37,063 bases of DNA from Hadesarchaea archaeon (GCA_021163965.1 JAGGTB010000053.1:1-37063), one strand, 5' to 3'; shown: positions 18,307-28,869, counted from the first letter of the stretch. Translations and numbers: made by a program. The notes: a model not told the origin generated them from the letters alone.

Positions 18307-19008
18307 GTGAAAATCAGCGTGCTAGTCCCAACTTATAACGAGCGCGAAAATCTTCCGGAGCTTTTGAAGAGGATTTCGAAGGTATTTCGAGAGAAAAAAA
18401 TAGATGGAGAGGTCATAGTAATAGATGACAATTCTCCCGACGGAACTGGAGAACTCGCGGAAGAGCTACGAAAAAAGTACAGCTTTCTTAAAGTAATTCA
18501 CCGCCGCGCGAAGTTGGGCCTAGGATCGGCATACCTGGAGGGCTTCGGGCTTTCCAGCGGCCAGTTGATCTTCACTATGGACTCCGACCTCTCACACGAC
18601 CCCAAATACCTGCCCCGTTTCATAGAGGCAGCAAAGCGCGCCGATTTGGTAGTTGGGACGAGGTACATGAAGGGCGGAAAAACAATCGGCTGGGGAATCT
18701 ATCGCAGGCTTGTCAGCAGGGGCGCGAATTTCCTAGCAAAACTCGTAATTCGAGATGGGGTTAAGGACGTCACCTCGGGCTACAGGGCATACCATAGAAA
18801 GATCCTGGAGAGGATTCCCCTAGATAAAATCCAATCGAGCGGGTACGCGTTCCAACTTGAAATGATGTACGAAGTGAAAAGGAGAGGCTTCAAGATCAAG
18901 TCCGTCCCAATCACCTTTGTCGACAGAAAACGCGGGAAGTCGAAGCTGGGGATACGAGACATCCTCGGGTTCCTGAAGCTCGCGGTGAAGCTTGGTCTAA
19001 AGAGATAG
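18307..19008 (+). CDS. Dolichol-phosphate mannosyltransferase-like GT2
   Basis: 'ISVLVPTYNERENLPELL', 'VIDDNSPDGTGELAEEL', 'MDSDLSHDPKYLP', 'VTSGYRAY'; GTG start. Confidence 0.94.
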   Translation: MKISVLVPTYNERENLPELLKRISKVFREKKIDGEVIVIDDNSPDGTGELAEELRKKYSFLKVIHRRAKLGLGSAYLEGFGLSSGQLIFTMDSDLSHDPKYLPRFIEAAKRADLVVGTRYMKGGKTIGWGIYRRLVSRGANFLAKLVIRDGVKDVTSGYRAYHRKILERIPLDKIQSSGYAFQLEMMYEVKRRGFKIKSVPITFVDRKRGKSKLGIRDILGFLKLAVKLGLKR

Positions 19009-19014
19009 GAGAAA

Positions 19015-19758
19015 TTATCTCAAATTGTCGGCCCCTCTCCTTAACCGTTCAAGCGCTATATCTCTCATGAACCTAAATCTTGCTCCCTTCGATACCAAGT
19101 ACCCAAGCACCTCATCCAACCTTTTCGCCGCCTCCTCCCCGGTGGCAAATCTGCGGTCAAATGGAACCCCAGTCATCTCGACGAATTCCCACGGGTGGTA
19201 ATCCAACACCGTCAGCGGTAGCGCCGCCAGACATAAGCGTAACACCCGAGTGGAGATTCCCGGTGGCAAACGTAGGAGGCTAGAGGGCCAAGTATTTCGA
19301 ATCTCGACCAGTCCAAAATCCTTTGGATCCGGACCCAACTTGTAGTGAGCATTTGATGCATCGTAGATGTAACCCATTTGCCTGAGCGCGACAAACGTGG
19401 GGGCGCTGGGTCTAAACTTTGGAGCCCTGAACCCGAGGATTTTCCGCCCAGTTGTTTTGGCGAGGATCTCCGTTGCCAGCTTGATCTTTCTGAACTGCTC
19501 CTCGGCGCTTAACCTATTGAACATCTCATGCGCGTACCCGTGACACCCGACTTCATATCTGCGCGAAATCTTGCGGACGATTCTCGGAAACCTCTCAGCC
19601 GTTTGACCCGTTACGAAAAAAGTTGTGGGAATTCCGTGTTTCGAGAGCAAGTCCAAGAGAAGTGGCAATCCCTCTTCGACGCCTCGCCAAGTGTCCAGAC
19701 CCGTCGGAACATCGTGTTCGACGTCCACCGTGAAAGCGATGTCACCCATATCCCTCAC
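19015..19758 (-). CDS. Polysaccharide deacetylase family protein
   Basis: 'IAFTVDVEHDVP', 'LLSKHGIPTTFFVTGQTAERFP', 'YEVGCHGYAHE', 'LDYHPWEF'. Confidence 0.92.
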   Translation of the reverse strand: MRDMGDIAFTVDVEHDVPTGLDTWRGVEEGLPLLLDLLSKHGIPTTFFVTGQTAERFPRIVRKISRRYEVGCHGYAHEMFNRLSAEEQFRKIKLATEILAKTTGRKILGFRAPKFRPSAPTFVALRQMGYIYDASNAHYKLGPDPKDFGLVEIRNTWPSSLLRLPPGISTRVLRLCLAALPLTVLDYHPWEFVEMTGVPFDRRFATGEEAAKRLDEVLGYLVSKGARFRFMRDIALERLRRGADNLR

Positions 19759-20878
19759 ACACCTCCTTGTAGAGTTCCAAAGTCCTCTTGCTCGTTGCCT
19801 CTAAACTGAACCTGCATGCCCTTTTCATGCCATTCTTGCTGAGCCTCCTCGCAAGCCGCTTATCGGTGAGTATGCGCAGCATGCAATCGGCCATGTCGCT
19901 CGTGTCTCCGGGCTGAAACAGCAATCCGTTAAAACCGTCCTCTATGATCTCGGGCATCCCCCCTGCCCGGGGACATACCACTGGGGTGCCCACGGCCATA
20001 GCCTCCACCGCAGCGCGCCCGAAAGCCTCTACCGTTGAAGGTAAGATGAAAACATCTGCGGCGGCCATCAGTTCCGAGACCTTCTCCCTGGACAGGGGGC
20101 CGATCATGAATGCGGATCCATCCATCCCCAACTTTTTAATCTGGACCCGCAAATTCTCCTCCTCTGGGCCCCAGCCGGCCATGACTAGCTTGGCATCCGG
20201 GAGCGCCTCAAGAACTTTCGCAAAGGCTGCAACAAGATGACCAGGTCCCTTACGCTTAACTAAGCGGATCGCCGTCGCCACGAGAGGGCTCCCCCCTATC
20301 CCAAGCTCCTCCCGTAGCGATGTACCATCGACCCTTGAGTTGAATATCGACAGGTCTATGCCGTTCAGTATCACCGCAATCTTTTCGTCAGGTACCCCCA
20401 GAGCCCTACAAAACTTAGCAGATGCCTCGCTCACCGTTATAGTACGGTCTGCGCGTCGAAGCGTGAAAACCAAGGGTTGATAAATAAGCCTCCACATCCA
20501 CGACGATTTGTGAACCGAACGACACGTCACCACGCTGGGAATCCCACATTTCCTTGCAAAATACACCGAAGCAAGCGACATCGGAGAATACACGTCCTGA
20601 CCGTGGACGATGTCGAACCCCCCATACTTAATGCTGTAGTAGAGGTCGCGGAAAATTCGTGAAGAAACTCCCCGATTTATCCTGTTGATGACGAAACCGT
20701 TTAAGCGTATGACCCTGACACCGTTTATTTCTTCCTCCAGGGGCTTCCCCGGATACGCGTGGGTAAGCACAACCGGTTCTGCCCCGAGCTTGCTCAGACC
20801 TATGCTTATCTCCATCGCGGACGTCGGTGCTCCTCCGATCGCCGGATAAAACTCATCCGCAACTATTGCGACGCGCAT
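19742..20878 (-). CDS. GT4-type glycosyltransferase
   Basis: 'MRVAIVADEFYPAIGGAPTSAMEI', 'ADVFILPSTVEAFGRAAVEAMAVGTPVVCPRAGGMPEII'; start trimmed from 20905. Confidence 0.94.
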   Translation of the reverse strand: MRVAIVADEFYPAIGGAPTSAMEISIGLSKLGAEPVVLTHAYPGKPLEEEINGVRVIRLNGFVINRINRGVSSRIFRDLYYSIKYGGFDIVHGQDVYSPMSLASVYFARKCGIPSVVTCRSVHKSSWMWRLIYQPLVFTLRRADRTITVSEASAKFCRALGVPDEKIAVILNGIDLSIFNSRVDGTSLREELGIGGSPLVATAIRLVKRKGPGHLVAAFAKVLEALPDAKLVMAGWGPEEENLRVQIKKLGMDGSAFMIGPLSREKVSELMAAADVFILPSTVEAFGRAAVEAMAVGTPVVCPRAGGMPEIIEDGFNGLLFQPGDTSDMADCMLRILTDKRLARRLSKNGMKRACRFSLEATSKRTLELYKEVCEGYG

Positions 20879-20996
20879 ATAACCGTCCTGAACTAATGTG
20901 ATCAACCGGTTAAATGAATGACGGAGAAATCACCGCCCATGTTGTTGTTAGCTTTTTAATAAAGCGACGCCAATAATGAAAGCCGTGGGGCGACTT

Positions 20997-22001
20997 ATGA
21001 GTGCCTATAAGATCGCGATAACCGGCGGATCGGGTTTTGTCGGCTCATCATTAGCTGAGCATCTCAGCAACAAATTCGATATCCGGATCCTAGACAAAAC
21101 TCCGCCTTCGAGGAACCTTAGAGAGGGAATTGAATACCAGAAATGCGATATACGTGACCGCGACGCCGTTGAAAGAGGGCTGGCCGATGTCGATCTAGTG
21201 ATACACGCGGCGATAGTTCAAATCCCCCTGATAAATGAAAGGAAGAGGCTCGGGTACGAAGTGAACGTGCGGGGAACCCAAAACGTTTGCGAAGCGGTAA
21301 ATAGAAGCCCATCGGCAAAGGGGATGATCCTCACCGGATCGTGGCACCTCTTCGGGGAGCATGGCCTAAGTGGAGTGATAGACGAGGGATTTGGTTTTAG
21401 GCCAGACAAGGTCGAAGACAGGGCGCGCTTGTATACCTTTTCGAAGATAATTCAGGAGACAATAGTTAGATTTTACGACGAGATGTCCGAGAAGATCTAC
21501 GGGGTTGTCCGCTTGGGCACCGTCTTGGGTGAAGGGATGCCCGAGAAGACCGCCGCAAACCTGTTCATAACGAGGGGGCTGAAAGGGGAGCCTCTGACTC
21601 CATACAAACATAGCATGCACAGACCCATGCTCTACGTCGATATAGAGGATGTCTGCAGAGCTTTTGAGGTATACTCCGAAAAGATATTGAAAAATGAGAT
21701 TCCGGAAGAAGAAAACAGTCTCGCCCACGTGGTCAATCTCTGTTACCCCGAGCCAATCACGATACTCGAATTGGCAAATACAATCAGAGATACCATTGTG
21801 AAGCTCTCTGGGAATAAAATAGTCCCAAAAATAGAAATTGTGGATACTGGGGCGCTGGAGCTGTTCACGGTCGAAAATAAGCATTCCATAAGGGTCGATA
21901 TAAGAAGAGCTGCAGAATTGCTCGGGCTGAAAAAGATGAACCCCCCAAGGAAATCGGTAGAAAGGATAGTTAAGAAGAGGCTTTCAGAGGCTACCCTTTG
22001 A
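20997..22001 (+). CDS. NAD-dependent epimerase/dehydratase (extended SDR)
   Basis: 'KIAITGGSGFVGSSLAEHL', 'DVDLVIHAA', 'YTFSKIIQE'. Alternative start 20976. Confidence 0.92.
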   Translation: MSAYKIAITGGSGFVGSSLAEHLSNKFDIRILDKTPPSRNLREGIEYQKCDIRDRDAVERGLADVDLVIHAAIVQIPLINERKRLGYEVNVRGTQNVCEAVNRSPSAKGMILTGSWHLFGEHGLSGVIDEGFGFRPDKVEDRARLYTFSKIIQETIVRFYDEMSEKIYGVVRLGTVLGEGMPEKTAANLFITRGLKGEPLTPYKHSMHRPMLYVDIEDVCRAFEVYSEKILKNEIPEEENSLAHVVNLCYPEPITILELANTIRDTIVKLSGNKIVPKIEIVDTGALELFTVENKHSIRVDIRRAAELLGLKKMNPPRKSVERIVKKRLSEATL

Positions 22002-22622
22002 GAACTCCCTCGCCTTTATCTTGGATCTCCTCGCCCGAATCTCTCTTATCAATTCCGTGATTTTCTCACGGTTCCTGTAAGCTTTCCTTGCGACCAGCGT
22101 AACGGTGACTCCAACGGCTACGAAATATAGCCACCAAGGGCTGGGCAAAAACTGAATTATTCCTAGAGCCCCAAGCGTGAAAATAAGCCCGCCCGTGACG
22201 GCGCTCGGGGTGATCACTGCCCAGGCCACCCGTTTGTTTACATTCATGACATGTGCCGCCACAACGGCCCACATTGAACCTGTAAGTGCGGCCATCAACC
22301 CCAATCCCACGGTTGTCGAGGTCTCAGCCTTTTTTCCACTCAAGAAGGGCGCCCCATCGACGTCGACCTCGTAGCGCTCAAGCAATCTCTTAAACTTCAT
22401 CGCTATTAGGCCAATAATCCCGAACCAAATGATCACCAGAAGGGCATTTATCACAGCTATCGTCACTATCGTCTGCAAAGGGGAAAATCCGCACCCACTA
22501 GCGTAAGCGGTGCCACCGACGGAACCAAATGCCCAAGTTGACAGGAATATCCCAAGCAGGTCGAGTACCGTGGACCACATGCTGACCCTTACCCGAGTGT
22601 TCTTCTCAATTTTTATATTCAA
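21984..22622 (-). CDS. Multi-TM hypothetical membrane protein
   Basis: 212 aa, five or six hydrophobic segments; 3' end overlaps convergent epimerase gene. Confidence 0.7.
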   Translation of the reverse strand: MNIKIEKNTRVRVSMWSTVLDLLGIFLSTWAFGSVGGTAYASGCGFSPLQTIVTIAVINALLVIIWFGIIGLIAMKFKRLLERYEVDVDGAPFLSGKKAETSTTVGLGLMAALTGSMWAVVAAHVMNVNKRVAWAVITPSAVTGGLIFTLGALGIIQFLPSPWWLYFVAVGVTVTLVARKAYRNREKITELIREIRARRSKIKAREFSKGSL

Positions 22623-22650
22623 TTAGCTAAAAACATGCAGTGGGGGTGAA

Positions 22651-24054
22651 ATGGTCAAAGTGCTGTTCATTTACCCACCGATCAGTTTTGGAAAACGCGG
22701 CGCCCTTTCGGCCTATTGCCCGCCGCTTGGGATTCTCTACCTCGCAACGATATTGAAAGAACTCGGGCATGAGGTACACGTAATAGATGTTGAGGCAGAG
22801 GGGCTATCCCTCGCAGAACTCATACAGAGGGTGCGATCGATAAACCCTGAGGTAGTCGGCTTAACGTGTCTAACCTACACTCTCGATTCCTGCAGAAAAA
22901 TAATAAAGGAAGTCAAGAAAGTCACTAATGCCTACGTGGCCGTGGGTGGACCGCACGTTTCTGTCGTCCGGGAGAACTCCCTCCAGGAACTGGGGGCCGA
23001 CCTGTGCGTTATCGGAGAAGCGGAGGCAGTCATCGGAGAAATAGTGGAGAAGAAACCAAAAGGCGTGTTGTACGCGGAGGAAATCCAAGACATCGATAGT
23101 ATACCTTTTCCAGATCACGGGTTAATCCAGCACCTCAAGTACGGCGCCTTCTACGGCCTCAGGTTCGGAGAAAAAGTCACTGGGATCCTGACGACAAGGG
23201 GATGCAAATATGGATGCACGTACTGCAACCGCCCAAAGAAGCTGAGCTTCAGAGCGAGGTCTCCAGAGAACTTGCTCGAGGAACTTAAGGAACTTGACAG
23301 AATGGGTTTCGACACCATTTGGCTGGCCGACGATAACTTCACCAATGATCCAAAAAACGTGATCAAGCTGGCTAAACTCATAAAGCGGGAAAAGTTAAAG
23401 TTTCACTTTTACGGCCAAGCGAGAGTTGACGTCCCGAGTAGGGCTCTCTACAAGGCGATGCGGGAAATGGGTGTGATGGGTCTTAGCTACGGCGTGGAAT
23501 CCCTGAACCCGAAGATTATAAGATGGTACAATAAGACCCCGCATCCAGAAAAATGGCCACGATATGTCGAGAAGACCCTCAAACTGTGCGACGAATATAA
23601 GATAGTTTTCCTCGGAAGCCTGATCTTTGGGGCTCCCATGGAGACGAAGGAGGACATGGAATATTCGATAGAATTCTTGTATAAAAACGGGGCAGATATA
23701 ATAAACGGAAATATTCTGCTTTATCTCGTCGGCTCACCAATCTGGTACTGGGCGGTGCGCGAAGGAAAGATCAGACCAAACCAATATATGGTTTCGGCCC
23801 CGGAAGCGGGACTGACCCCGTACTCCCACGAGGAACTCCAAGATATGTGCATCTACTGCACCAACCTCTCAAAAGGAGAAGGATGGAAAAGGATATTCCG
23901 CAAGATGTTAGAGAGGCGCGAACTTGGGTTGATTTTTTCCTCAACCAGGCAATTCATAAAAAACTATCCACTCGTGAGAAAAGTGCGCAAGGAGGTTTTA
24001 CGTTACGGCTATGGGAAGGAAACGAACTTGCACATAAAAGCTGGAGCTCCCTAA
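22651..24054 (+). CDS. B12-binding-domain radical SAM protein
   Basis: 'PPISFGKRGALSAYCPPLGILYLATILKELGHEVHVIDVEA' B12-like domain; 'GCKYGCTYCNRP' radical SAM cysteines. Confidence 0.93.
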   Translation: MVKVLFIYPPISFGKRGALSAYCPPLGILYLATILKELGHEVHVIDVEAEGLSLAELIQRVRSINPEVVGLTCLTYTLDSCRKIIKEVKKVTNAYVAVGGPHVSVVRENSLQELGADLCVIGEAEAVIGEIVEKKPKGVLYAEEIQDIDSIPFPDHGLIQHLKYGAFYGLRFGEKVTGILTTRGCKYGCTYCNRPKKLSFRARSPENLLEELKELDRMGFDTIWLADDNFTNDPKNVIKLAKLIKREKLKFHFYGQARVDVPSRALYKAMREMGVMGLSYGVESLNPKIIRWYNKTPHPEKWPRYVEKTLKLCDEYKIVFLGSLIFGAPMETKEDMEYSIEFLYKNGADIINGNILLYLVGSPIWYWAVREGKIRPNQYMVSAPEAGLTPYSHEELQDMCIYCTNLSKGEGWKRIFRKMLERRELGLIFSSTRQFIKNYPLVRKVRKEVLRYGYGKETNLHIKAGAP

Positions 24055-24178
24055 GGATACCGCGAAACCAATAAGAACTAGGGAATTTGCTACAGTAACA
24101 GGTGGATTTATAGAAAGTCCCATGATCTGAAAGTATTGCTGAAAAATTAGAAACCATCGAAAATATGGTGATCCAAGC

Positions 24179-24373
24179 ATGAGGGAAAAACATAAGGGAG
24201 GGGAAGTTATCAGCGAAGAGCTGCTGGAAATACTGGCCTGCCCCGTCTGCAAAAAAGATGTAGAACTCAAGGGAAAGGAGCTTGTCTGCCGGGGATGCGG
24301 AAGACGCTACCCGATTGAAAACGGCATACCAAATATGTTGCCGGACGAACTTCGCTACAAGACGCGACCTTAA
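24179..24373 (+). CDS. Trm112-like zinc-binding protein
   Basis: 'ELLEILACPVCKKDVELKGKELVCRGCGRRYPIENGIPNMLPDE'. Confidence 0.9.
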   Translation: MREKHKGGEVISEELLEILACPVCKKDVELKGKELVCRGCGRRYPIENGIPNMLPDELRYKTRP

Positions 24374-24681
24374 AAACACTCTTAAACGGAAGAAGATGAC
24401 GGAAAAAGTTCCGGCAAAAGTCGTCATAGGCGTCCCCTTTTACCGAACTCCGAGGCGATCTCTCGTCCTTTTCCTTAGCCAAATTAACACAAATCCCCCC
24501 TGACATGTTCACCACGGGGCCCCTCACAAGACCGTATCGATAACGCTCTACACGCTGTGTTACGGGCCTGCTAGTGCTCAGAATCGATCAACTTCGTGAG
24601 CGTTCAGAACGCGTGAGGGGAGCGTTCATATTTTCGATCGTGGGGCTCATTGGGGTTCTTCAGGATACTCACTTTTTGGAT

Positions 24682-25122
24682 TTACTCCAGGACTCTTATG
24701 AAAATTTTGACCTTCGCCTCTGGATCCCTCAATTTCCTCACGAACTTCCGTGAAAGCTCCGCTGCAGATTTATCGGCGCCGATCATGAGGGTCCTCCCAC
24801 ACTTGTAGTCGCTTCTCCTAATGACCATATCCTTCTTATCAGAAAGCGAAAGCCCCTTGTCACCCCGTCCCAGAACTTTCTCCCTCATCCCCTCGACTTC
24901 AAGTACCACTTCTAACGGGGCACCGGCCCTAATCGATTCTTTGACGACTGCATCGAGATCTGCCACGGCTTTATCCGCCGCCACAGCCACAACACAATCT
25001 GCTGTGGGGCCTATTTCCTCCTCCCTAGTTATCATTAGAGTTGTCGGATGGGTAGCCGTTATCATCCTGTGTCCCTTAGCATTTACCGTCACTACCGCTT
25101 TTTTCCTCAAGCCCCCCACCAC
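24682..25122 (-). CDS. DUF371 family protein
   Basis: 'VNAKGHRMITATHPTTLMITREEEIGPTADCVVAVAADKAVADLDAVVKESIRAG'. Start trimmed to GTG at 25122; the upstream extension lies in PCMT. Confidence 0.85.
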   Translation of the reverse strand: MVGGLRKKAVVTVNAKGHRMITATHPTTLMITREEEIGPTADCVVAVAADKAVADLDAVVKESIRAGAPLEVVLEVEGMREKVLGRGDKGLSLSDKKDMVIRRSDYKCGRTLMIGADKSAAELSRKFVRKLRDPEAKVKIFIRVLE

Positions 25123-25156
25123 CTTAAGTTTTGAAACCCATCTGTTAATAGGGGAA

Positions 25157-25810
25157 ATGTTGGATAGCCAGCGGGAAGAATTGGTCAACCGTCTCATCGG
25201 CTGGGGATATCTCCGGACCCCTAGGATCATCGAGGCGTTTAGGAAGGTCCCTCGCCATGAGTTCGTGCCGGAAAATCTTAAAGATAGCGCGTACCTAGAC
25301 CAACCCCTGCCCATCGGACACGGACAAACTATCTCCGCTCCCAGTATGATCGCCATAATGCTTGAGGTCCTGCAACTGGAACCGGGACAGAGGGTTCTAG
25401 AGATAGGAGCGGGATCGGGATATAACGCCGCCCTACTCGCCGAGATCGTTGGGGAGGAAGGAGAGGTCTATACTATAGAAAGGCTGAAGGAACTCGCGGA
25501 CTTCGGGCGTAGGAACCTAGAAAAAACGGGTTATGGAGAAGTGAAGGTAATCCTCGGCGACGGGACCTTGGGATATGAGGAAAAAGCCCCTTGGGATCGT
25601 ATCCTCGTGACCGCCTGCGCTCCGAAGATACCCAAGCCTTTGATAGATCAACTAAAGATCGGGGGCAAGATCGCCATCCCCGTCGGACGCCACTATATGA
25701 TACAGACGCTAGTTTTAGCCGAGAAAACCGAGAGCGGAAAGATCAAAACTCAGAGACACGGGGGTTGCTCCTTCGTCCCGCTTGTCGGAAAATACGGATG
25801 GAAGGAGTAG
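25157..25810 (+). CDS. pcm: Protein-L-isoaspartate O-methyltransferase
   Basis: 'VPRHEFVPENLKDSAYLDQPLPIGHGQTISAPSMIAIMLE', 'VLEIGAGSGYNAALLAEIVG'; ATG 25157, ORF-track N-term is antisense to DUF371. Confidence 0.95.
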   Translation: MLDSQREELVNRLIGWGYLRTPRIIEAFRKVPRHEFVPENLKDSAYLDQPLPIGHGQTISAPSMIAIMLEVLQLEPGQRVLEIGAGSGYNAALLAEIVGEEGEVYTIERLKELADFGRRNLEKTGYGEVKVILGDGTLGYEEKAPWDRILVTACAPKIPKPLIDQLKIGGKIAIPVGRHYMIQTLVLAEKTESGKIKTQRHGGCSFVPLVGKYGWKE

Positions 25811-25846
25811 CGATAGAGGCGCCAAATTCGAAGGTTTTCAATTAGC

Positions 25847-26875
25847 TTATCCCAACCACTTCTCGAGGGATTCCTGCATGCGTGTCCTAGCTCCTTTAAA
25901 AAGCCTATCTATACCGGTCTGGACTCGAGACTCGGAGAAATCATGCTCTTCACACAAGAATTCCTTGATGCCATCTGGATCCGGATCGCTCCACTTAAGT
26001 TCGTAATCATTGGTCACGTTTGGGTTAAGAAATATTTTCTCAACTTCTAATGGATCGACATCGAACTCCCCCGCAACACCAGCTCGGATTATCTCCTCAA
26101 TCGAACCATGCTCCTTAACCAACTTAAGGGCCTTTTTCGGTCCTATCCCCTTCACCCCTCGGTTGTAGTCCGTGCCAACGAGTATCCCCACAGCTATTAG
26201 CCCTCGTCTATCAATTTCGAATTTCTTGAGCATTTCTTGGAGCTCTATGAATTCCGGGGTGATCTCCGCGTAAACGTCTTTGCCGGGCATCTTTCTTCTT
26301 CCCGTGATCGCCACGTTTCGAACGAGAACCGGAGCCCCGAAGAGCAAGCTGTCGAAGTCCTGGCTGGCCACCGCCCAAGCGTCCCCTAGTTGAACCAGCC
26401 TAGCTGCTTGAGCTTCGCCCTCACCCGGGGCTTGGATATACGCTACGCCCATACGCCTTAGCAGTTCCATCGCTTCGCCTGCCATTTCCTTAGTCAATCT
26501 CGCAGCGCGCTGGGCCTGCTTTCTCGCCTCGACGATGTCCCCCGCCTCCAGAGCCTCCTTATATGCCCTCTCAGCCTCAGCCCTAATGGTCCGACGTTCC
26601 TTCAGGGTTCGGCTTTTTAGCTTGGGGGGCTCGCCATCGAAGACAAAAACCGGCCAAATACCCAACCCAATCAAATTTGCTGTTCGGTAGAAGAGCCCGG
26701 AAAGATGAGAAGTCACGCGTCCCTTTGAATCCTTCAGCGGTTCACCGTCGCGTTGTCGTATGATAGAAAGAAACTGATAGAGGGTGTTCATGGCATCGAT
26801 TGCTATGACTTTACCGCGGAGTTCTTCGAGACTTATTTCTTTTCTTGGAACCACATCCCCCAGCTGAACGCCCAT
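25847..26875 (-). CDS. fen: Flap endonuclease 1
   Basis: 'MGVQLGDVVPRKEISLEELRGKVIAIDAMNTLYQFLS', 'VFDGEPPKLK', 'APGEGEAQAA', 'VGTDYNRGVKGIGPKKAL'. Confidence 0.97.
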   Translation of the reverse strand: MGVQLGDVVPRKEISLEELRGKVIAIDAMNTLYQFLSIIRQRDGEPLKDSKGRVTSHLSGLFYRTANLIGLGIWPVFVFDGEPPKLKSRTLKERRTIRAEAERAYKEALEAGDIVEARKQAQRAARLTKEMAGEAMELLRRMGVAYIQAPGEGEAQAARLVQLGDAWAVASQDFDSLLFGAPVLVRNVAITGRRKMPGKDVYAEITPEFIELQEMLKKFEIDRRGLIAVGILVGTDYNRGVKGIGPKKALKLVKEHGSIEEIIRAGVAGEFDVDPLEVEKIFLNPNVTNDYELKWSDPDPDGIKEFLCEEHDFSESRVQTGIDRLFKGARTRMQESLEKWLG

Positions 26876-26954
26876 CTAAATCTTAATAAAATTCCGCGAC
26901 CTTCGCTATAAGTTTTAAAGTTATCAAAGATAGAGCAAAAAAGAAAAGAGAATA

Positions 26955-27191
26955 TTAGGAGGTTTCTGCCATCTCTGACACTCTCTCCCCACTCGGCAAC
27001 CTGCGCACTATAGTCATCGGAATGGCTCCTTTCTCGAATTCCAAGAGAGCGATATCAATTGGATCTGTAACTCCCTCGGGTACCTTGATCAGGACGGGTG
27101 CTCCCATCTCTATTTGTAGAGCCCTTGCCCCTATGATACGAGCTTTCTCGAACCTTGTGTATTTCTTCGGGAAAATCCGTGGACCCCCTAT
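26955..27191 (-). CDS. rpoK: RNA polymerase subunit K (Rpo6)
   Basis: Minus-strand '(ILVGI)[77 protein letters not shown]'. No ATG/GTG/TTG in frame; candidate starts ATA (27191) or ATT (27203). Confidence 0.92.
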   Translation of the reverse strand: MGGPRIFPKKYTRFEKARIIGARALQIEMGAPVLIKVPEGVTDPIDIALLEFEKGAIPMTIVRRLPSGERVSEMAETS

Positions 27192-27196
27192 GCCGA

Positions 27197-28852
27197 CTAG
27201 AATTCGCTTTCCTCGCCTTCTTCCTTGCCTTCTTCTTTCTCTAGCTTCGCTGCAGAAATTACATCATCGATTCGAAGAATCATCTCCGCAACTTCACTTG
27301 CCGACTTAATAGCTTGGATTTTGACACGTAGCGGTTCTAGAACCCCCTCCTTAAGCGGATCCATGACCTTCCCTGTGAATACGTTGAGTCCCATTTTCCA
27401 ACCATCCTTCTTGTCGTGGGCCTCGCGAAGCTTAACTATGACATCGATGGGGTCAAGACCGGCGTTTTCCGCCAGAGTCCTTGGAATTATCTCCATCGCG
27501 TCCGCAAATGCCTCTATCGCTAGTTGCTCTCGACCTCCGACCTTCACCGCAAAGTTCCGGAGGTGCTTGGCTACTTCCATCTCTGGCGCTCCAGCACCTG
27601 GTACGAACTTCCCGTCCTCGATGGCAGCTGCAGCCACTGAAAGCCCATCCTGCACCGCCCTCTCGACCTCATCCACCACGTGCTCCGTCCCTCCGCGGAC
27701 CAGTATGCTCACCGCCTTCGGATCCTTGCACTTCTCGACGAACACCATCTCATCGCCGGCTATCTTGCGCTCCTCGACCAGTCCTGCCCGTCCTATGTCC
27801 TTTGGACTTAGGTCCTTGAGATTAGTAACGATATTGGCACCAGTTGCGCGAGACAGCTTCTCCATGTCCGACTCTTTTACCCTCCTAACCGCAAAGATCC
27901 CTTCTTTGGCGAGGAAATGCTGCGCGAGGTCATCGATCCCTTTCTGGCAGAAGAGAACGTTGGCTCCCGCATTCTTGATGGTATCCACCATTTCCTTGAG
28001 CATCCGCTCCTCCTCGCTTAAGAAGGCCTTCAGCTGTTGTGGATCGGTTATACGAATCTCTGCATCCGTTTCGGTCTCCTTGACCTCAAGGGCAGCGTTT
28101 ACCAGAGCTATCTTGGCGTTCTCCACGCGCCTTGGCATTCCAGGGTGAACGCGCTCTTTGTCGATGACTATTCCTTCTATCAGCTGCGAATCGGTGGAGC
28201 TACCACCCTCCTTCTTCTCGACTTTAACGTTATCCACGTCCGCTATCAGCTTGCCGTCTTCCTCCTCCAGAATCTTCTTCACAGCTTGGATGCATATTTT
28301 GGAAAGTTCTGGACCGTGCGCCTCCGGACCTTTACCACTCATCGAAGTCTCGACTATTTGGGTCAGAAGCCTCGTATCGTCCTTTGTAACCTTTAGCGCT
28401 ATTTTCTCCAAAATTTCCTGCGCCTTCCTCGCCGCTCTCTTGTACCCACGTGCTATGACGGTTGGGTGGATATCCTGATCTATGAGCTCCTCAGCGCGTT
28501 TCAGGAGTTCACCGCTCAGCACCACCGCAGTGGTCGTGCCGTCCCCGACCTCATCCTCTTGAGTCTTCGCTATCTCGACCATCATCTTGGCCGCTGGATG
28601 CTCAACGTCCATCTCATCGAGGATGGTCGCCCCGTCGTTGGTTATGACAACATCCCCGAGGTTATCGACCAACATCTTGTCCATGCCGCGTGGGCCGAGC
28701 GTGGTACGGACTGCCTCGCTGATAATCCTCGCAGCTAGGATATTTGTGCGCTGGGCATCCCGTCCAACGTATCTCTGGGTCTTCGCCGGCAGGACCAAAA
28801 TTGGCGTGCCTCCCATTTGAGCCGCTCCCATCTGAGCTGCCATTACTACCAC
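27197..28852 (-). CDS. Thermosome (group II chaperonin) subunit
   Basis: '[46 protein letters not shown]', '[13 protein letters not shown]'. Confidence 0.98.
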   Translation of the reverse strand: MVVMAAQMGAAQMGGTPILVLPAKTQRYVGRDAQRTNILAARIISEAVRTTLGPRGMDKMLVDNLGDVVITNDGATILDEMDVEHPAAKMMVEIAKTQEDEVGDGTTTAVVLSGELLKRAEELIDQDIHPTVIARGYKRAARKAQEILEKIALKVTKDDTRLLTQIVETSMSGKGPEAHGPELSKICIQAVKKILEEEDGKLIADVDNVKVEKKEGGSSTDSQLIEGIVIDKERVHPGMPRRVENAKIALVNAALEVKETETDAEIRITDPQQLKAFLSEEERMLKEMVDTIKNAGANVLFCQKGIDDLAQHFLAKEGIFAVRRVKESDMEKLSRATGANIVTNLKDLSPKDIGRAGLVEERKIAGDEMVFVEKCKDPKAVSILVRGGTEHVVDEVERAVQDGLSVAAAAIEDGKFVPGAGAPEMEVAKHLRNFAVKVGGREQLAIEAFADAMEIIPRTLAENAGLDPIDVIVKLREAHDKKDGWKMGLNVFTGKVMDPLKEGVLEPLRVKIQAIKSASEVAEMILRIDDVISAAKLEKEEGKEEGEESEF

Positions 28853-28869
28853 CTATACTTATTTTTACA

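Noticed and set aside
24821-25156. N-terminal 112 aa of the 329-aa PCMT ORF
   Set aside because: Antisense to DUF371; the conserved methyltransferase begins at ATG 25157.
25123-25356. N-terminal extension of the minus-strand DUF371 ORF
   Set aside because: Lies antisense within PCMT coding sequence and has no family resemblance.
27225-28148. 307-aa plus-strand ORF inside the thermosome gene
   Set aside because: Shadow ORF antisense to a strongly conserved chaperonin.
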